Shown one piece after another: positions 1 through 6,357 of a stretch of 13,708 bases of DNA (position 1 is the first letter of the stretch; each line of letters starts with the position of its first letter). The translations under genes were made by a program, and so were the position numbers. The notes under the pieces are model-generated. The model did no database searches. It saw only the letters and a list, made by a program, of their open reading frames with translations, and had not been told where the DNA came from. Origin of the DNA: Weissella koreensis KCTC 3621 (lineage in GTDB: Bacteria > Bacillota > Bacilli > Lactobacillales > Lactobacillaceae); assembly GCF_000277645.1 (NCBI RefSeq), contig NZ_AKGG01000017.1, positions 3,158 to 16,865 of the forward strand. Reading direction: 5' to 3'.

Positions 1-41
1 GTTAATAAAAATTCTTTGCCAGCTATACTACTGTACATCAT
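1..41 (-). CDS. 5' end of an unidentified gene running off the left edge
   Basis: Only the first 12 to 13 codons are present, reading (M)MYSSIAGKEFLL and continuing past the window edge. Two adjacent ATG codons (39-41 and 36-38) follow an AAAGAGGG ribosome binding site; the second ATG has the better spacing. Upstream lies a promoter and a perfect inverted repeat nearly identical to those in front of the ArsR-rhodanese gene, which is the main reason to believe this is a real gene and that it belongs to the same regulon. The residues visible are too few to name a product. Sulfur-handling, transport or redox proteins are common neighbours of ArsR-rhodanese genes, but that is family knowledge and not evidence from this fragment. 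Confidence 0.5.
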   Translation of the reverse strand, partial: MMYSSIAGKEFLL

Positions 42-64
42 GAACCCTCTTTCAGTTTTTAATC

Positions 65-118
65 ATTCAATTGATTTATTGAATAGTTTAACAATAACAC
101 TTTTTTTAAATGTGTCAA
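65..118 (-). promoter_or_regulatory. Promoter and ArsR-like operator of the left-edge gene
   Basis: On the minus strand a TTGACA box (113-118) is followed by two possible -10 boxes: TATTGT at 16-bp spacing, or TAAACT (85-90) at a wide 22 bp. Directly downstream is the perfect dyad ATTCAAT-N6-ATTGAAT (65-84), placed where a bound repressor would block transcription initiation. The block from the dyad through TAAACT is almost identical to that at 860-885. The dyad fits the general style of ArsR/SmtB operators. Binding by the neighbouring ArsR protein is inferred. Confidence 0.65.
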
Positions 119-142
119 ATGCAAATAATCCTTACTTAAAAT

Positions 143-180
143 AAAAAAATTACGCATGTCTTTTAAGAACATACGTAATT
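143..180 (-). terminator. Rho-independent terminator after the ArsR-rhodanese gene
   Basis: A 12-bp stem (arms 148-159 and 169-180, one G-U wobble on the minus strand) with a 9-nt loop is followed on the minus strand by a run of seven T and further T-rich sequence. It begins about 15 bp after the stop codon and separates the regulator from the promoter of the left-edge gene, so that gene must be transcribed from its own promoter. Confidence 0.8.
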
Positions 181-194
181 CATTTAATCTAATT

Positions 195-845
195 TTATTT
201 AGCCAAACTTAACGCTCTCCACTCTTGATAACTACTATTTAAACTAAAAGCATCAAATCCTCTTTCATTCAAATCATGAGTTGCTTGATTAGATCTACCG
301 CAAAGTCTTCCACGACAATATACAATAATTGTCTTATCTTTTGGTAACTTATCCAAATTTTCTTCCAATTTATCTAATGGGATATTAAGGGCACCTTCGG
401 CATGTCCAGCTTCGTATTCATCAACTGGACGCACATCTAACAATAAACTATCTTCTTTATTTCTAAATGCTTGATCTAATGAAATGGTTTTTACACCCTC
501 GGCGCTATCAGAAAGTTGTTCGATTGATTTCATTTCAGAAAGTTCATCTTCTCCAACACTAATTAATAAGAGAATTAATTTACTTATTTTTTCCGAACTT
601 ATGCTATAAATAACCCGATTCCCATCTTTAGTATTTTTTACCAAACGGCTTTCTTTTAATACCTGTAAATGTCTTGATGTATTAGCAATACTCATACCTG
701 TTTCTTTAGAAATAACTTCTACTGATTTAGATGACTGGGTTAAAAGATCTAAAATTTCTAATCGTTTGTCGCTAGCAAGACCCTTCCCTAATCGAGCCAA
801 TTCTTTATATAATTGATCTTTATATATTTGTATCGAATCATTCAT
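195..845 (-). CDS. ArsR-family transcriptional regulator with C-terminal rhodanese domain
   Basis: This 216-residue protein has a winged helix-turn-helix of ArsR type (about residues 15-95; helix motif around SIANTSRHLQVLKESRLV, wing around DGNRVIYSI) and a rhodanese domain (about 118-214) with the active-site loop CRGRLCGRS, nucleophile Cys177 and a second Cys182. These are the only two cysteines, and the CXC metal site of arsenic/cadmium ArsR proteins is absent. Sensing of persulfide or sulfane sulfur through the rhodanese loop is therefore more likely than metal sensing; this is inference. I chose the ATG at 843-845 because AAGAGGTG lies just upstream; the longer open frame to 995 runs through the promoter. 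The gene has its own promoter with a dyad over the start site, which suggests autorepression, and it ends at a hairpin terminator. Family assignment is firm; the ligand is unknown. Confidence 0.93.
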   Translation of the reverse strand: MNDSIQIYKDQLYKELARLGKGLASDKRLEILDLLTQSSKSVEVISKETGMSIANTSRHLQVLKESRLVKNTKDGNRVIYSISSEKISKLILLLISVGEDELSEMKSIEQLSDSAEGVKTISLDQAFRNKEDSLLLDVRPVDEYEAGHAEGALNIPLDKLEENLDKLPKDKTIIVYCRGRLCGRSNQATHDLNERGFDAFSLNSSYQEWRALSLAK

Positions 846-859
846 TTTACACCTCTTGA

Positions 860-908
860 ATTCAATCCATTTATTGAATAGTTTAATAATGACATTTCTT
901 ATTGTCAA
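860..908 (-). promoter_or_regulatory. Promoter and operator of the ArsR-rhodanese gene
   Basis: The minus strand carries TTGACA (903-908), a 17-bp spacer and TAAACT (880-885), a near-consensus sigma-A promoter. The perfect 7-6-7 dyad ATTCAAT-CCATTT-ATTGAAT (860-879) begins immediately after the -10 box and covers the expected transcription start, about 15 bp before the start codon. A nearly identical copy is at 65-90. Confidence 0.8.
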
Positions 909-985
909 TACATTTATATTTAGCAATATAATTTTCATTCCGTTATTTCCCGATATTCCCCGTTCAAAATCCCGCCAAAATAAAA

Positions 986-1039
986 AAACGGGCACAATGA
1001 AGCCTTGTTATACCTAGCTTCATTGGCAGTTTCCCGTTT
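986..1039 (-). terminator. Long two-part hairpin terminator, U-run on the minus strand
   Basis: Outer arms AAACGGG/CCCGTTT (986-992, 1033-1039) enclose perfect inner arms CAATGAAGC/GCTTCATTG (995-1003, 1017-1025). On the minus strand it is followed by TTTTTTTATTTT, a classic intrinsic terminator; on the plus strand the T-tract is weaker (TTTATTTTAT). No intact gene ends just upstream on the minus strand. It therefore probably terminates the Crp-regulator transcript and the decayed frame at 1120-1498. Confidence 0.8.
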
Positions 1040-1119
1040 ATTTTATCGATAATATATAGATATTATTTGATTATAGATGGATCTTAATTTTAGCTGATTT
1101 CATTTATTTTACAATTCGT

Positions 1120-1498
1120 TCATATAGTACGACGAACTCTAACGTCTCTAGTTACCAATTCAACCCAAAACCACGCATAAATCGAAAAAACGGATGTGCT
1201 GGTTTCTTTATTATCTTGTGCCACTAATACTTTGATTTTATCGTTGACTAATTATTTATCTTATCTGATTAGAACTTTCATTACTCTTAGTTACTTGTTG
1301 ATACACTATCCTTATCTGCAGAATCATCCTTTGAGATGTTCTGACTATTATTTGTATAATTGTCTTTTGAACTACTTTTACTTTCAACAGTAAATTGGCC
1401 ATTTTTGTTTGCTGAATTATTTTGAATGTCTAATAACTAATCCAATAATTGTAGTACTCAACAATACATGTTTGATAATCTTAATTCCATTGCTCCAT
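1120..1498 (-). pseudogene. Decayed secreted Ser/Asn-rich protein (adhesin-like remnant)
   Basis: Three minus-strand stretches in different frames read like one damaged gene. Segment 1417-1497 encodes WSNGIKIIKHVLLSTTIIGLVI-like sequence: basic residues then a hydrophobic run, as in a signal peptide. Segment 1287-1436 continues in another frame with an Asn/Ser/Asp/Lys-rich stretch (including FTVESKSSSKDNYTNNS), typical of the exposed stem of a surface protein. Segment 1120-1251 has a further open run of 43 codons (AQDNKETSTSVFSIYAWFW). Stops separate them, and no full-length ORF or clear ribosome binding site exists. The segment starts 16 bp after the Crp-type regulator and ends before a strong terminator, so it could once have been co-transcribed with it. 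The alternative is that this is ordinary spacer with chance reading frames; the Ser/Asn bias and the signal-like run argue mildly against that. Confidence 0.4.
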
Positions 1499-1513
1499 AG
1501 TTAACTTTAAATT

Positions 1514-2197
1514 TCATCTCGCATATTTTTCAAAATATTCTACATCTTTAATCAAGATCAATCTCATTTTTTGTTCTATTAAGTTTTGACTGACCAATTT
1601 ATTCATAATTCTAGTTACTGAACTCCTGCTTTTAATCCCACAAAAATCACCGATCGTTTGGTGTGTTATTTTATGATTAATTAATATTTCTCCATTAATA
1701 TTATTTTTAACACCAAATAATTTAATACATCTGTACAGAAATTCACCAACTTGATCAACCTTGCTACTACCCATATATTCCATTCGTTCTACATTTGCAT
1801 TTATTCTTTGTCGATAATACATTTTTACATACTGATTTAAAATTTCATCTTTATTAACGAGTTTCCAAAACGTAAGACGATTAACTCTATAAAAAGTGGC
1901 CGTATTGGAATCAACTTTAACATCATAAGGTTGGTTAACTAATCCTTCATCCTCTTCCCTAAAAAGTGTGACAATCCCTGGTTTATTCATGTAAGAAATA
2001 TTGACATTTTCTCCATTCGTCCCTAAAAGGGACATGATAACAACACCCTCAATCAAAATATAGACATGTGACTCTAAATAGCTTTCTCTGGTTAAATACA
2101 TCTTTTTTGATAGTTTTACTGTTATTTTGTCATCCAGTGTTAACTTTTCCACCTCACTTAAAAGGTGATTGACATAAATTGGTTTTATATCTGCCAT
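1514..2197 (-). CDS. Crp/Fnr-family transcriptional regulator
   Basis: This 227-residue protein has an N-terminal cyclic-nucleotide-binding-like beta-barrel (about residues 10-125, with the pattern ESHVYILIEGVVIMSLLGTNGE), a dimerisation helix (about 115-155) and a C-terminal Crp-type helix-turn-helix (about 175-212; THQTIGDFCGIKSRSSVTRI followed by MNKLVSQNLIE). The canonical phosphate-binding Arg-Ser/Thr-Ala of cAMP-binding Crp is not evident, and there is no N-terminal cysteine cluster for an Fnr iron-sulfur centre. The effector is therefore unknown. I chose the ATG at 2195-2197; GAGGAGG lies about 12 nt upstream, slightly far, and the alternative TTG start at 2219-2221 would lie over that site. 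The genes on either side on this strand are glycosylation- or surface-related, so a role in controlling the cell envelope is plausible but only inferred. Confidence 0.9.
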   Translation of the reverse strand: MADIKPIYVNHLLSEVEKLTLDDKITVKLSKKMYLTRESYLESHVYILIEGVVIMSLLGTNGENVNISYMNKPGIVTLFREEDEGLVNQPYDVKVDSNTATFYRVNRLTFWKLVNKDEILNQYVKMYYRQRINANVERMEYMGSSKVDQVGEFLYRCIKLFGVKNNINGEILINHKITHQTIGDFCGIKSRSSVTRIMNKLVSQNLIEQKMRLILIKDVEYFEKYAR

Positions 2198-2348
2198 CCT
2201 TACAACCAGCCTCCTCGACAATAATAAATATAAGATTAAATACGTTATTTTATCGTTATTTTTATGTCTATACGGGCCATATTATAATCCTGATATCGGT
2301 TACATTTATTTCTGTTTTCATCCATATAATATGCATAATTTGTATTTT

Positions 2349-2370
2349 TTTGGTAACTTATGTTACCAAA
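2349..2370. promoter_or_regulatory. Perfect 9-4-9 palindrome upstream of the Crp-type regulator gene
   Basis: Arms TTTGGTAAC and GTTACCAAA flank TTAT. The symmetry and 22-bp length fit a dimeric regulator site, about 65 bp upstream of the candidate -10 box. Crp/Fnr proteins bind 22-bp palindromes, so autoregulation is one possibility, although the half-site is neither TGTGA nor TTGAT. There is no U-run to make it a terminator. Confidence 0.5.
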
Positions 2371-2540
2371 TTATATGAGCTATTATGTTAAGATAAATTT
2401 TTTATAATTAATTAATATATTCCCATCAACTCAAATATAGATCCAAATCCACCATTATCTTATTAGGAAACTCCTTACCCTGCATTTCTTTATATTTATA
2501 CATAGAAATTATTAGTACAGATTGAATACAAATTCTCCAC

Positions 2541-2573
2541 AAAAAAAGGCGAACCCTTGAGTTCGTCCTTTTT
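2541..2573 (-). terminator. Rho-independent terminator of the glycosyltransferase unit
   Basis: AAAAAGG-CGAAC pairs with GTTCG-T-CCTTTTT around a six-base loop with one bulged base. On the minus strand seven T follow the stem. It lies about 60 bp beyond the glycosyltransferase stop codon and also has T residues on the plus-strand side. Confidence 0.8.
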
Positions 2574-2633
2574 ATCTACTTATTTCAATTCGTCTACCAG
2601 CTCGGTCAATCATTTGGCTACATTAAATTTTGA

Positions 2634-3803
2634 CTATTTAAAATTTATATCTACTAATTTAGCTATTAATTCTGACCATATTAGCATAACTTTTGTATCT
2701 TGATACTTATTTTTAACTGTTGCTTGTGCCTGGATGCCTAATTTATGAGTTAATTCAGGATTAGTTAATAAATAAATCATCCTTTTCACAAATAAATCCA
2801 CATCCCCATTATCCACTAGATACCCATTTTCATTATTATTAATCCATTCTCTTGGTCCATACTTCACGTCAAAAGCAATGGTTGGAACTCCATACTGTGC
2901 CATTTCTAGAATAGTCAGAGGCATACCTTCATAATTAGAAGACAACACTGTAAATAACGTCCTACTCATCAAATTACGTTTGATTTCTCCATTCACATAA
3001 TCATTTATAGTTACGTTATTATATAATTTGTTTTCATTAACTATTTTTATAAATGGTTGTGCAACAGAAGATTCCTCAGGTTTATTCAGTGCACCATAGA
3101 AATTAACATGAACATTAGGAACTTGTGCTATAACAGGTGGCATAATTTGTGTTAAAAATTTAGTTATTCCTTTTTGTCGATCATTATATCTTGTAAAAAT
3201 GTTGATTTCTTTTCGTAAGTTTACTTCTTTTCTAATAAAAACATTTTCAGAAATAGCATTTGGTAGATATACTGTTTTTTCTGGACGGATTAGTTGAGTA
3301 TCTATCAAATCAAATTTTTGTTGTTTTGTTAAAACAATGAATTTATCAACTTCATTTTGCCTGTCAAACATATACTGATATTGCTCTTTAACCCCACCAT
3401 GCAAATCCATATGATTATTGTGAATCACTTGTATTAACTTTAAATTAGTAAATATATGTTTATATAAAACTACCATTTGAAATAAACTTTTATCTTCATT
3501 AATTATGAATACCTTCTCATTTCGTTTTAAATCATTCTTTATTAAGCTAAGAAGCCAATTAGCTTGATCACTTTTTGAAAGGAATTGATCAGGTTGTAAA
3601 ACACCTAATCCTTCCATCAAGCCCTTTTCTGCATGAAGATTAAATTCCAAATCTTGTTTCTTAATTTGCGTCGGTTCGATATGCACTAAATATACATTTC
3701 CTAAATTTAGTTTATATAATTCGTTAGCATGCATAAAAGAGGAAGAATTAATTCCTCCTTTATCTATTCCAATCGTTTTTTGTAAAACATAAAATGTAAT
3801 CAT
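2634..3803 (-). CDS. GT4-family glycosyltransferase, TagE/TarM-like
   Basis: This 389-residue protein has two Rossmann-like halves of a GT-B enzyme. The N-terminus has the glycine loop IGIDKGGINSSSF (Gly16, Gly17), like the KGG-SS start of TarM-type wall teichoic acid glycosyltransferases. The C-terminal half has Arg205 and Lys211 (FTRYNDRQKG) for donor phosphates and the retaining GT4 EX7E motif, Glu292-Glu300 (EGMPLTILE), followed by FDVKYGP and NGYLV. It should transfer a sugar from a nucleotide donor at the cytoplasmic face, with polyol-phosphate teichoic acid or a surface protein as plausible acceptor. TarM and TagE relatives of about 500 residues carry an inserted DUF1975 beta domain after the N-terminal strands; here that insert is missing. 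It is 45 bp downstream of an unknown gene and probably co-transcribed. The ribosome binding site is weak (CGAAAGAT). Confidence 0.88.
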   Translation of the reverse strand: MITFYVLQKTIGIDKGGINSSSFMHANELYKLNLGNVYLVHIEPTQIKKQDLEFNLHAEKGLMEGLGVLQPDQFLSKSDQANWLLSLIKNDLKRNEKVFIINEDKSLFQMVVLYKHIFTNLKLIQVIHNNHMDLHGGVKEQYQYMFDRQNEVDKFIVLTKQQKFDLIDTQLIRPEKTVYLPNAISENVFIRKEVNLRKEINIFTRYNDRQKGITKFLTQIMPPVIAQVPNVHVNFYGALNKPEESSVAQPFIKIVNENKLYNNVTINDYVNGEIKRNLMSRTLFTVLSSNYEGMPLTILEMAQYGVPTIAFDVKYGPREWINNNENGYLVDNGDVDLFVKRMIYLLTNPELTHKLGIQAQATVKNKYQDTKVMLIWSELIAKLVDINFK

Positions 3804-3848
3804 AAATATATCTTTCGTATATTTTTAATGCTTTTTTAATTAAGTTGA

Positions 3849-4583
3849 TTAGGATATATTTATCCCAAATGACTCTGGATCATTTTTTGAGTCATTAGAA
3901 CGATGATACCTTTCAACAGTGCCATTTTTATGGTAATAATGACCTAAAGATAATTTTTTCGCCTTAGCTAACCCTAAAAATAAGTTTATATGATCATAAT
4001 ATAATGTTGATTTAATTTTATTATTTACCACAAATACATTCCTAAATAATAATCTGACTGTATCTTGATGCTCAATAAGTTTCATATCATCTAATTTGCC
4101 AACGAAAATAATTTCTTCATTTTCAAATCTGCTCAATAAAATCCTAGAATTCGTACTATCTCTTTCTAAATTATATGAATTATTACTCTTATAAAAATTT
4201 TGATAATACAACTCATCTAAAGTAGCGTGATATTTTTCAGTATAAAGTTTATATAATTTGCTACCAAAAAATCCATAAACTTTTTTCTTTATTTTAGGGT
4301 TGTTATCATATATATCACTAAGTCTATTTTTTATGATATATTGGGGTGTTTTATTCAGAGAGTATATCAAATATAAATAGTGGTCATATGCAAGCGATGG
4401 ATTAAAATCAAGTGAATGATAAAATCTCCATAGCAATACTCCTTCTGTCCTATTCATTAAAACCGTATCTTCATCTTCAATTTGTAGATATATTTCAAAC
4501 TCACCAAAAGTTAAATTTATACTATCTTTGAAATAGTCATTATAATGTTTATTAATAATTTCTCTTTTACTTGTATTTACCAT
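3849..4583 (-). CDS. Unrecognised Tyr-rich protein paired with the glycosyltransferase
   Basis: I do not recognise this 244-residue protein. It is rich in Tyr, Asn, Lys and Asp, has no cysteine, no signal peptide and no membrane segment, so it is probably cytoplasmic. The N-terminal part (about 1-135) looks helical (RFYHSLDFNPSLAYDHYLYL); the part from about 145 on looks more beta-rich (RILLSRFENEEIIFVGKLDD) and ends in a polar tail (YYHKNGTVERYHRSNDSKND). It lies first in a two-gene unit with the GT4 enzyme, so an accessory or acceptor-recognition role is the simplest inference, by analogy with two-component glycosyltransferases such as GtfA-GtfB, though no GtfB similarity is visible. It might also supply a domain equivalent to the one missing from the GT4 protein; that is speculation. 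The ribosome binding site is modest (AGGAA about 9 nt before the ATG). Confidence 0.75.
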   Translation of the reverse strand: MVNTSKREIINKHYNDYFKDSINLTFGEFEIYLQIEDEDTVLMNRTEGVLLWRFYHSLDFNPSLAYDHYLYLIYSLNKTPQYIIKNRLSDIYDNNPKIKKKVYGFFGSKLYKLYTEKYHATLDELYYQNFYKSNNSYNLERDSTNSRILLSRFENEEIIFVGKLDDMKLIEHQDTVRLLFRNVFVVNNKIKSTLYYDHINLFLGLAKAKKLSLGHYYHKNGTVERYHRSNDSKNDPESFGINIS

Positions 4584-4610
4584 ATCTTTTAATTCCTAAT
4601 ATTAAATATT

Positions 4611-4796
4611 TTATTTAATTACACTGCTAAGCCATCTACGAGAAGATCCATACCTTATTGTTTAATCACATAAATGGTTACTTAGATTTATTTAGCCTTA
4701 ATAACGCACCTTCCATTGCCATCTAACGCTCTTAGAATATCAATATCTGATGGATTTAATGAATAAATTTCTAATTAATCCATATTTATCAATCAT
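4611..4796 (-). pseudogene. Possible remnant of a lost gene upstream of the glycosylation pair
   Basis: Three minus-strand open stretches sit within 190 bp: 4740-4796 (MIDKYGLIRNLFIKSIRY), 4688-4774 (28 codons, EIYSLNPSDIDILRALDG then NGRCVIKAK) and 4611-4661 (TIRYGSSRRWLSSVIK). The first two overlap in different frames near IRN, as a one-base shift would produce, and their residue composition is protein-like. None has a start with a ribosome binding site. They could be the C-terminal part of a frameshifted gene formerly upstream of the 244-residue protein. Chance frames remain possible at this length. Confidence 0.3.
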
Positions 4797-4867
4797 TTTC
4801 CTACATAGATAACATACAAAAGCAACAATACAATAAAATAAAATACTTAGCTAAAGCGTAAGTAATT

Positions 4868-4909
4868 GACATTATTAATGTCGTTTTTGGTAAGAATGAC
4901 ATTAATAAT
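4868..4909. repeat. Nested inverted repeats of unknown function
   Basis: A perfect 12-bp inverted repeat, ATTATTAATGTC (4871-4882) and GACATTAATAAT (4898-4909), encloses 15 nt. Its left side also belongs to a 7-1-7 palindrome, GACATTA-T-TAATGTC (4868-4882), giving three copies of the same GACATTA half-site. The arms are AT-rich and no T-run follows, so an operator is more likely than a terminator. Confidence 0.5.
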
Positions 4910-5020
4910 AAATAATATTCCTGCATATAGTTAGATATAACAACACTGTTTTATTTTAAATAGTAATTTATTTCATAAATATCAAAAAAACAACCTTGAT
5001 AATCAATAAATAGTAATTAA

Positions 5021-5068
5021 AAATACACCTACGAATCTGCCTAAATTGGCTTTTTCATAGGTGTATTT
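5021..5068 (-). terminator. Rho-independent terminator of the YhgE-like gene
   Basis: Perfect 11-bp arms AAATACACCTA/TAGGTGTATTT (5021-5031, 5058-5068) enclose a small GCC-TAAATT-GGC stem (5039-5050). On the minus strand the stem leads into a T-rich tail. It lies about 80 bp past the stop codon. Confidence 0.75.
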
Positions 5069-5149
5069 ATTTATCTAGTCTCTAAATATTTCTTTATAAG
5101 TACCTAACTTCAATAATTATTACAGTTATGTGTTTACTCATATTATTTT

Positions 5150-6289
5150 TTAATTAGCCTTAACCTGAGCCTTTTTATTAGATTTAAATACTGAAGAAAT
5201 TACAAGTGTTATTCCAATTAATACAACCCAAAGCAAAGATTGAGTATTACCATTCCAAAATGAGTAATCATAATAAACAATTGACTTCATTCCATCCAAC
5301 AAGAACCTCATTGGTAGCCATGGCATCACCCAATTAGAGTAAAATGACGTTAACATCTCTGGGGCCAAGTTAACAATTGGCATTGAAAATAGCATCAACA
5401 AAGCGAAGACCGGAATACCAGCCATACCAATCCATAGTTCAACTCCAAACATTAACAGTTGAAAGGCAAGTGAGGCAAGTGAAGCGAAGAATACCACCGT
5501 TACAAAGCTTGAATATGAGTATCCAAGGATCTCTTGGGCACCAATTGTTGAAATAAATCCTGAAAATAATGCAATTACAATAATCACCCCAATTTCAATC
5601 AATTTTGAAGATAGCTTTGCACCTTTATTTCTATCTTCAAAACCTTTTTGAGCTAACAGCATCATGACGGTTCCCAATAACGCTCCCATCCATATAGGTT
5701 GGAAAAAACTTGAACTAGCAGTTGGTCGGTCTTTGGTACTATGAACCGTTTTAGTCGTAACATTTATTGGATTTAACAATGTTTTTTCAGTTTCGGGACT
5801 AATGTTAACATTCATCATTTGTGATTTGGTAATAACCTGGTTGGATATGTTTTGTCCAACTTTATTTGTCATCGTACTTAAAACATTTTGAACTGACGTA
5901 GCCACTGTCGCATTTTTAGCTTGATTTATAATGATACGCATCTCAGGCTTTTTTGCATTTGGCATTGGTAAATTTGTGATATCTTTTGAAAAACTCTTAT
6001 CGATAATTAATGCACCATAATACTTCTGATGATCCATATCATTCCTTAAGTCTTTTTCACTATTAATTTTACTCCACTTAATCGTAGTTGCATTTTTTCC
6101 ACCAGTTGAAGTTACACTGGTTAACTGCTTAACAATATTTTTAGTGACAACTGTATTATCGGTATCTACAATGGCTAACGGTAAGTTCTTAGGCGCAACT
6201 TTAGTGCTGGGAATTTGGGCAATAATTAGTAGTATACCCATTATTAAAGCCACAACTAGCGACAAAATATGAAATTTATTTTTGAACAT
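5150..6289 (-). CDS. YhgE/Pip-like ABC-2-type membrane protein
   Basis: This 379-residue protein has one N-terminal membrane segment (about residues 7-25), a large extracytoplasmic domain (about 26-190, with AIVDTDNTVVTKNIVKQL and YYGALIIDKSFS), then about five membrane segments between 195 and 370. This is the topology of ABC-2-type permeases of the YhgE/Pip class: the pattern of a presumed outward loop reading LPLAIVDTD near the start and a Tyr-Gly-Ala-Leu-Ile-Ile stretch is characteristic. No ATPase gene is adjacent. Members are often linked to export or to resistance against membrane-active compounds, but the substrate here is unknown. AGGAG lies 7 nt before the ATG. It is divergent from a TetR gene that most likely represses it, and its 5' leader contains an inverted repeat (6316-6357). 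Confidence 0.85.
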   Translation of the reverse strand: MFKNKFHILSLVVALIMGILLIIAQIPSTKVAPKNLPLAIVDTDNTVVTKNIVKQLTSVTSTGGKNATTIKWSKINSEKDLRNDMDHQKYYGALIIDKSFSKDITNLPMPNAKKPEMRIIINQAKNATVATSVQNVLSTMTNKVGQNISNQVITKSQMMNVNISPETEKTLLNPINVTTKTVHSTKDRPTASSSFFQPIWMGALLGTVMMLLAQKGFEDRNKGAKLSSKLIEIGVIIVIALFSGFISTIGAQEILGYSYSSFVTVVFFASLASLAFQLLMFGVELWIGMAGIPVFALLMLFSMPIVNLAPEMLTSFYSNWVMPWLPMRFLLDGMKSIVYYDYSFWNGNTQSLLWVVLIGITLVISSVFKSNKKAQVKAN

Positions 6290-6315
6290 CTCACTTCTCC
6301 TATAATAGTTAATTT

Positions 6316-6357
6316 AAAAGCAACATCTAGTTCTTTTTTCAACACTCTGTTGCTTTT
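6316..6357 (-). promoter_or_regulatory. Inverted repeat in the leader of the YhgE-like gene
   Basis: Perfect 10-bp arms AAAAGCAACA (6316-6325) and TGTTGCTTTT (6348-6357) flank 22 nt. The right arm can instead pair with a nearer copy in CAACA-CTC-TGTTG (6340-6352), so two exclusive hairpins exist. On the minus strand the long form is followed by TTTTAAATT, a weak attenuator-like tail. It lies between a candidate -10 box (TATAAT on the minus strand, 6369-6374) and the start codon. An operator role is equally possible. Confidence 0.45.

Larger units (their letters stand above)
2198..2633. other. 436-bp intergenic region with regulator promoter and possible remnant
   Basis: From left to right it holds the likely promoter zone of the Crp-type gene (a TATAAT on the minus strand at 2281-2286, with no clear -35), a 22-bp palindrome (2349-2370), a 25-codon minus-strand frame without a ribosome binding site (2426-2503; MYKYKEMQGKEFPNKIM then VDLDLYLS) that may be the tail of a lost gene, and a terminator (2541-2573). 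Between the terminator and the glycosyltransferase stop codon is a 14-codon minus-strand frame ending in IDRAGRRIEISR, too short to interpret. I see no intact gene here. Confidence 0.55.
4584..5149. other. 566-bp spacer with decayed minus-strand frames and a dyad
   Basis: No intact gene is visible. The left part carries short minus-strand coding-like stretches in different frames (4611-4661, 4688-4774, 4740-4796), described separately. The middle holds nested inverted repeats at 4868-4909. The right end has the terminator of the YhgE-like gene (5021-5068). The promoter of the gene starting at 4583 must also lie here, but I see no convincing -35/-10 pair. Confidence 0.5.

Noticed and set aside
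1196..1393. 65-codon plus-strand ORF, hydrophobic and Leu/Tyr-rich
   Set aside because: No ribosome binding site; composition is what the antisense of an AT-rich, Ser/Asn-rich stretch gives, and the minus strand looks more protein-like.
2179..2391. 70-codon plus-strand ORF with membrane-like residues
   Set aside because: It overlaps the start and promoter region of the Crp-type gene on the other strand, has no ribosome binding site, and reflects AT-rich sequence.
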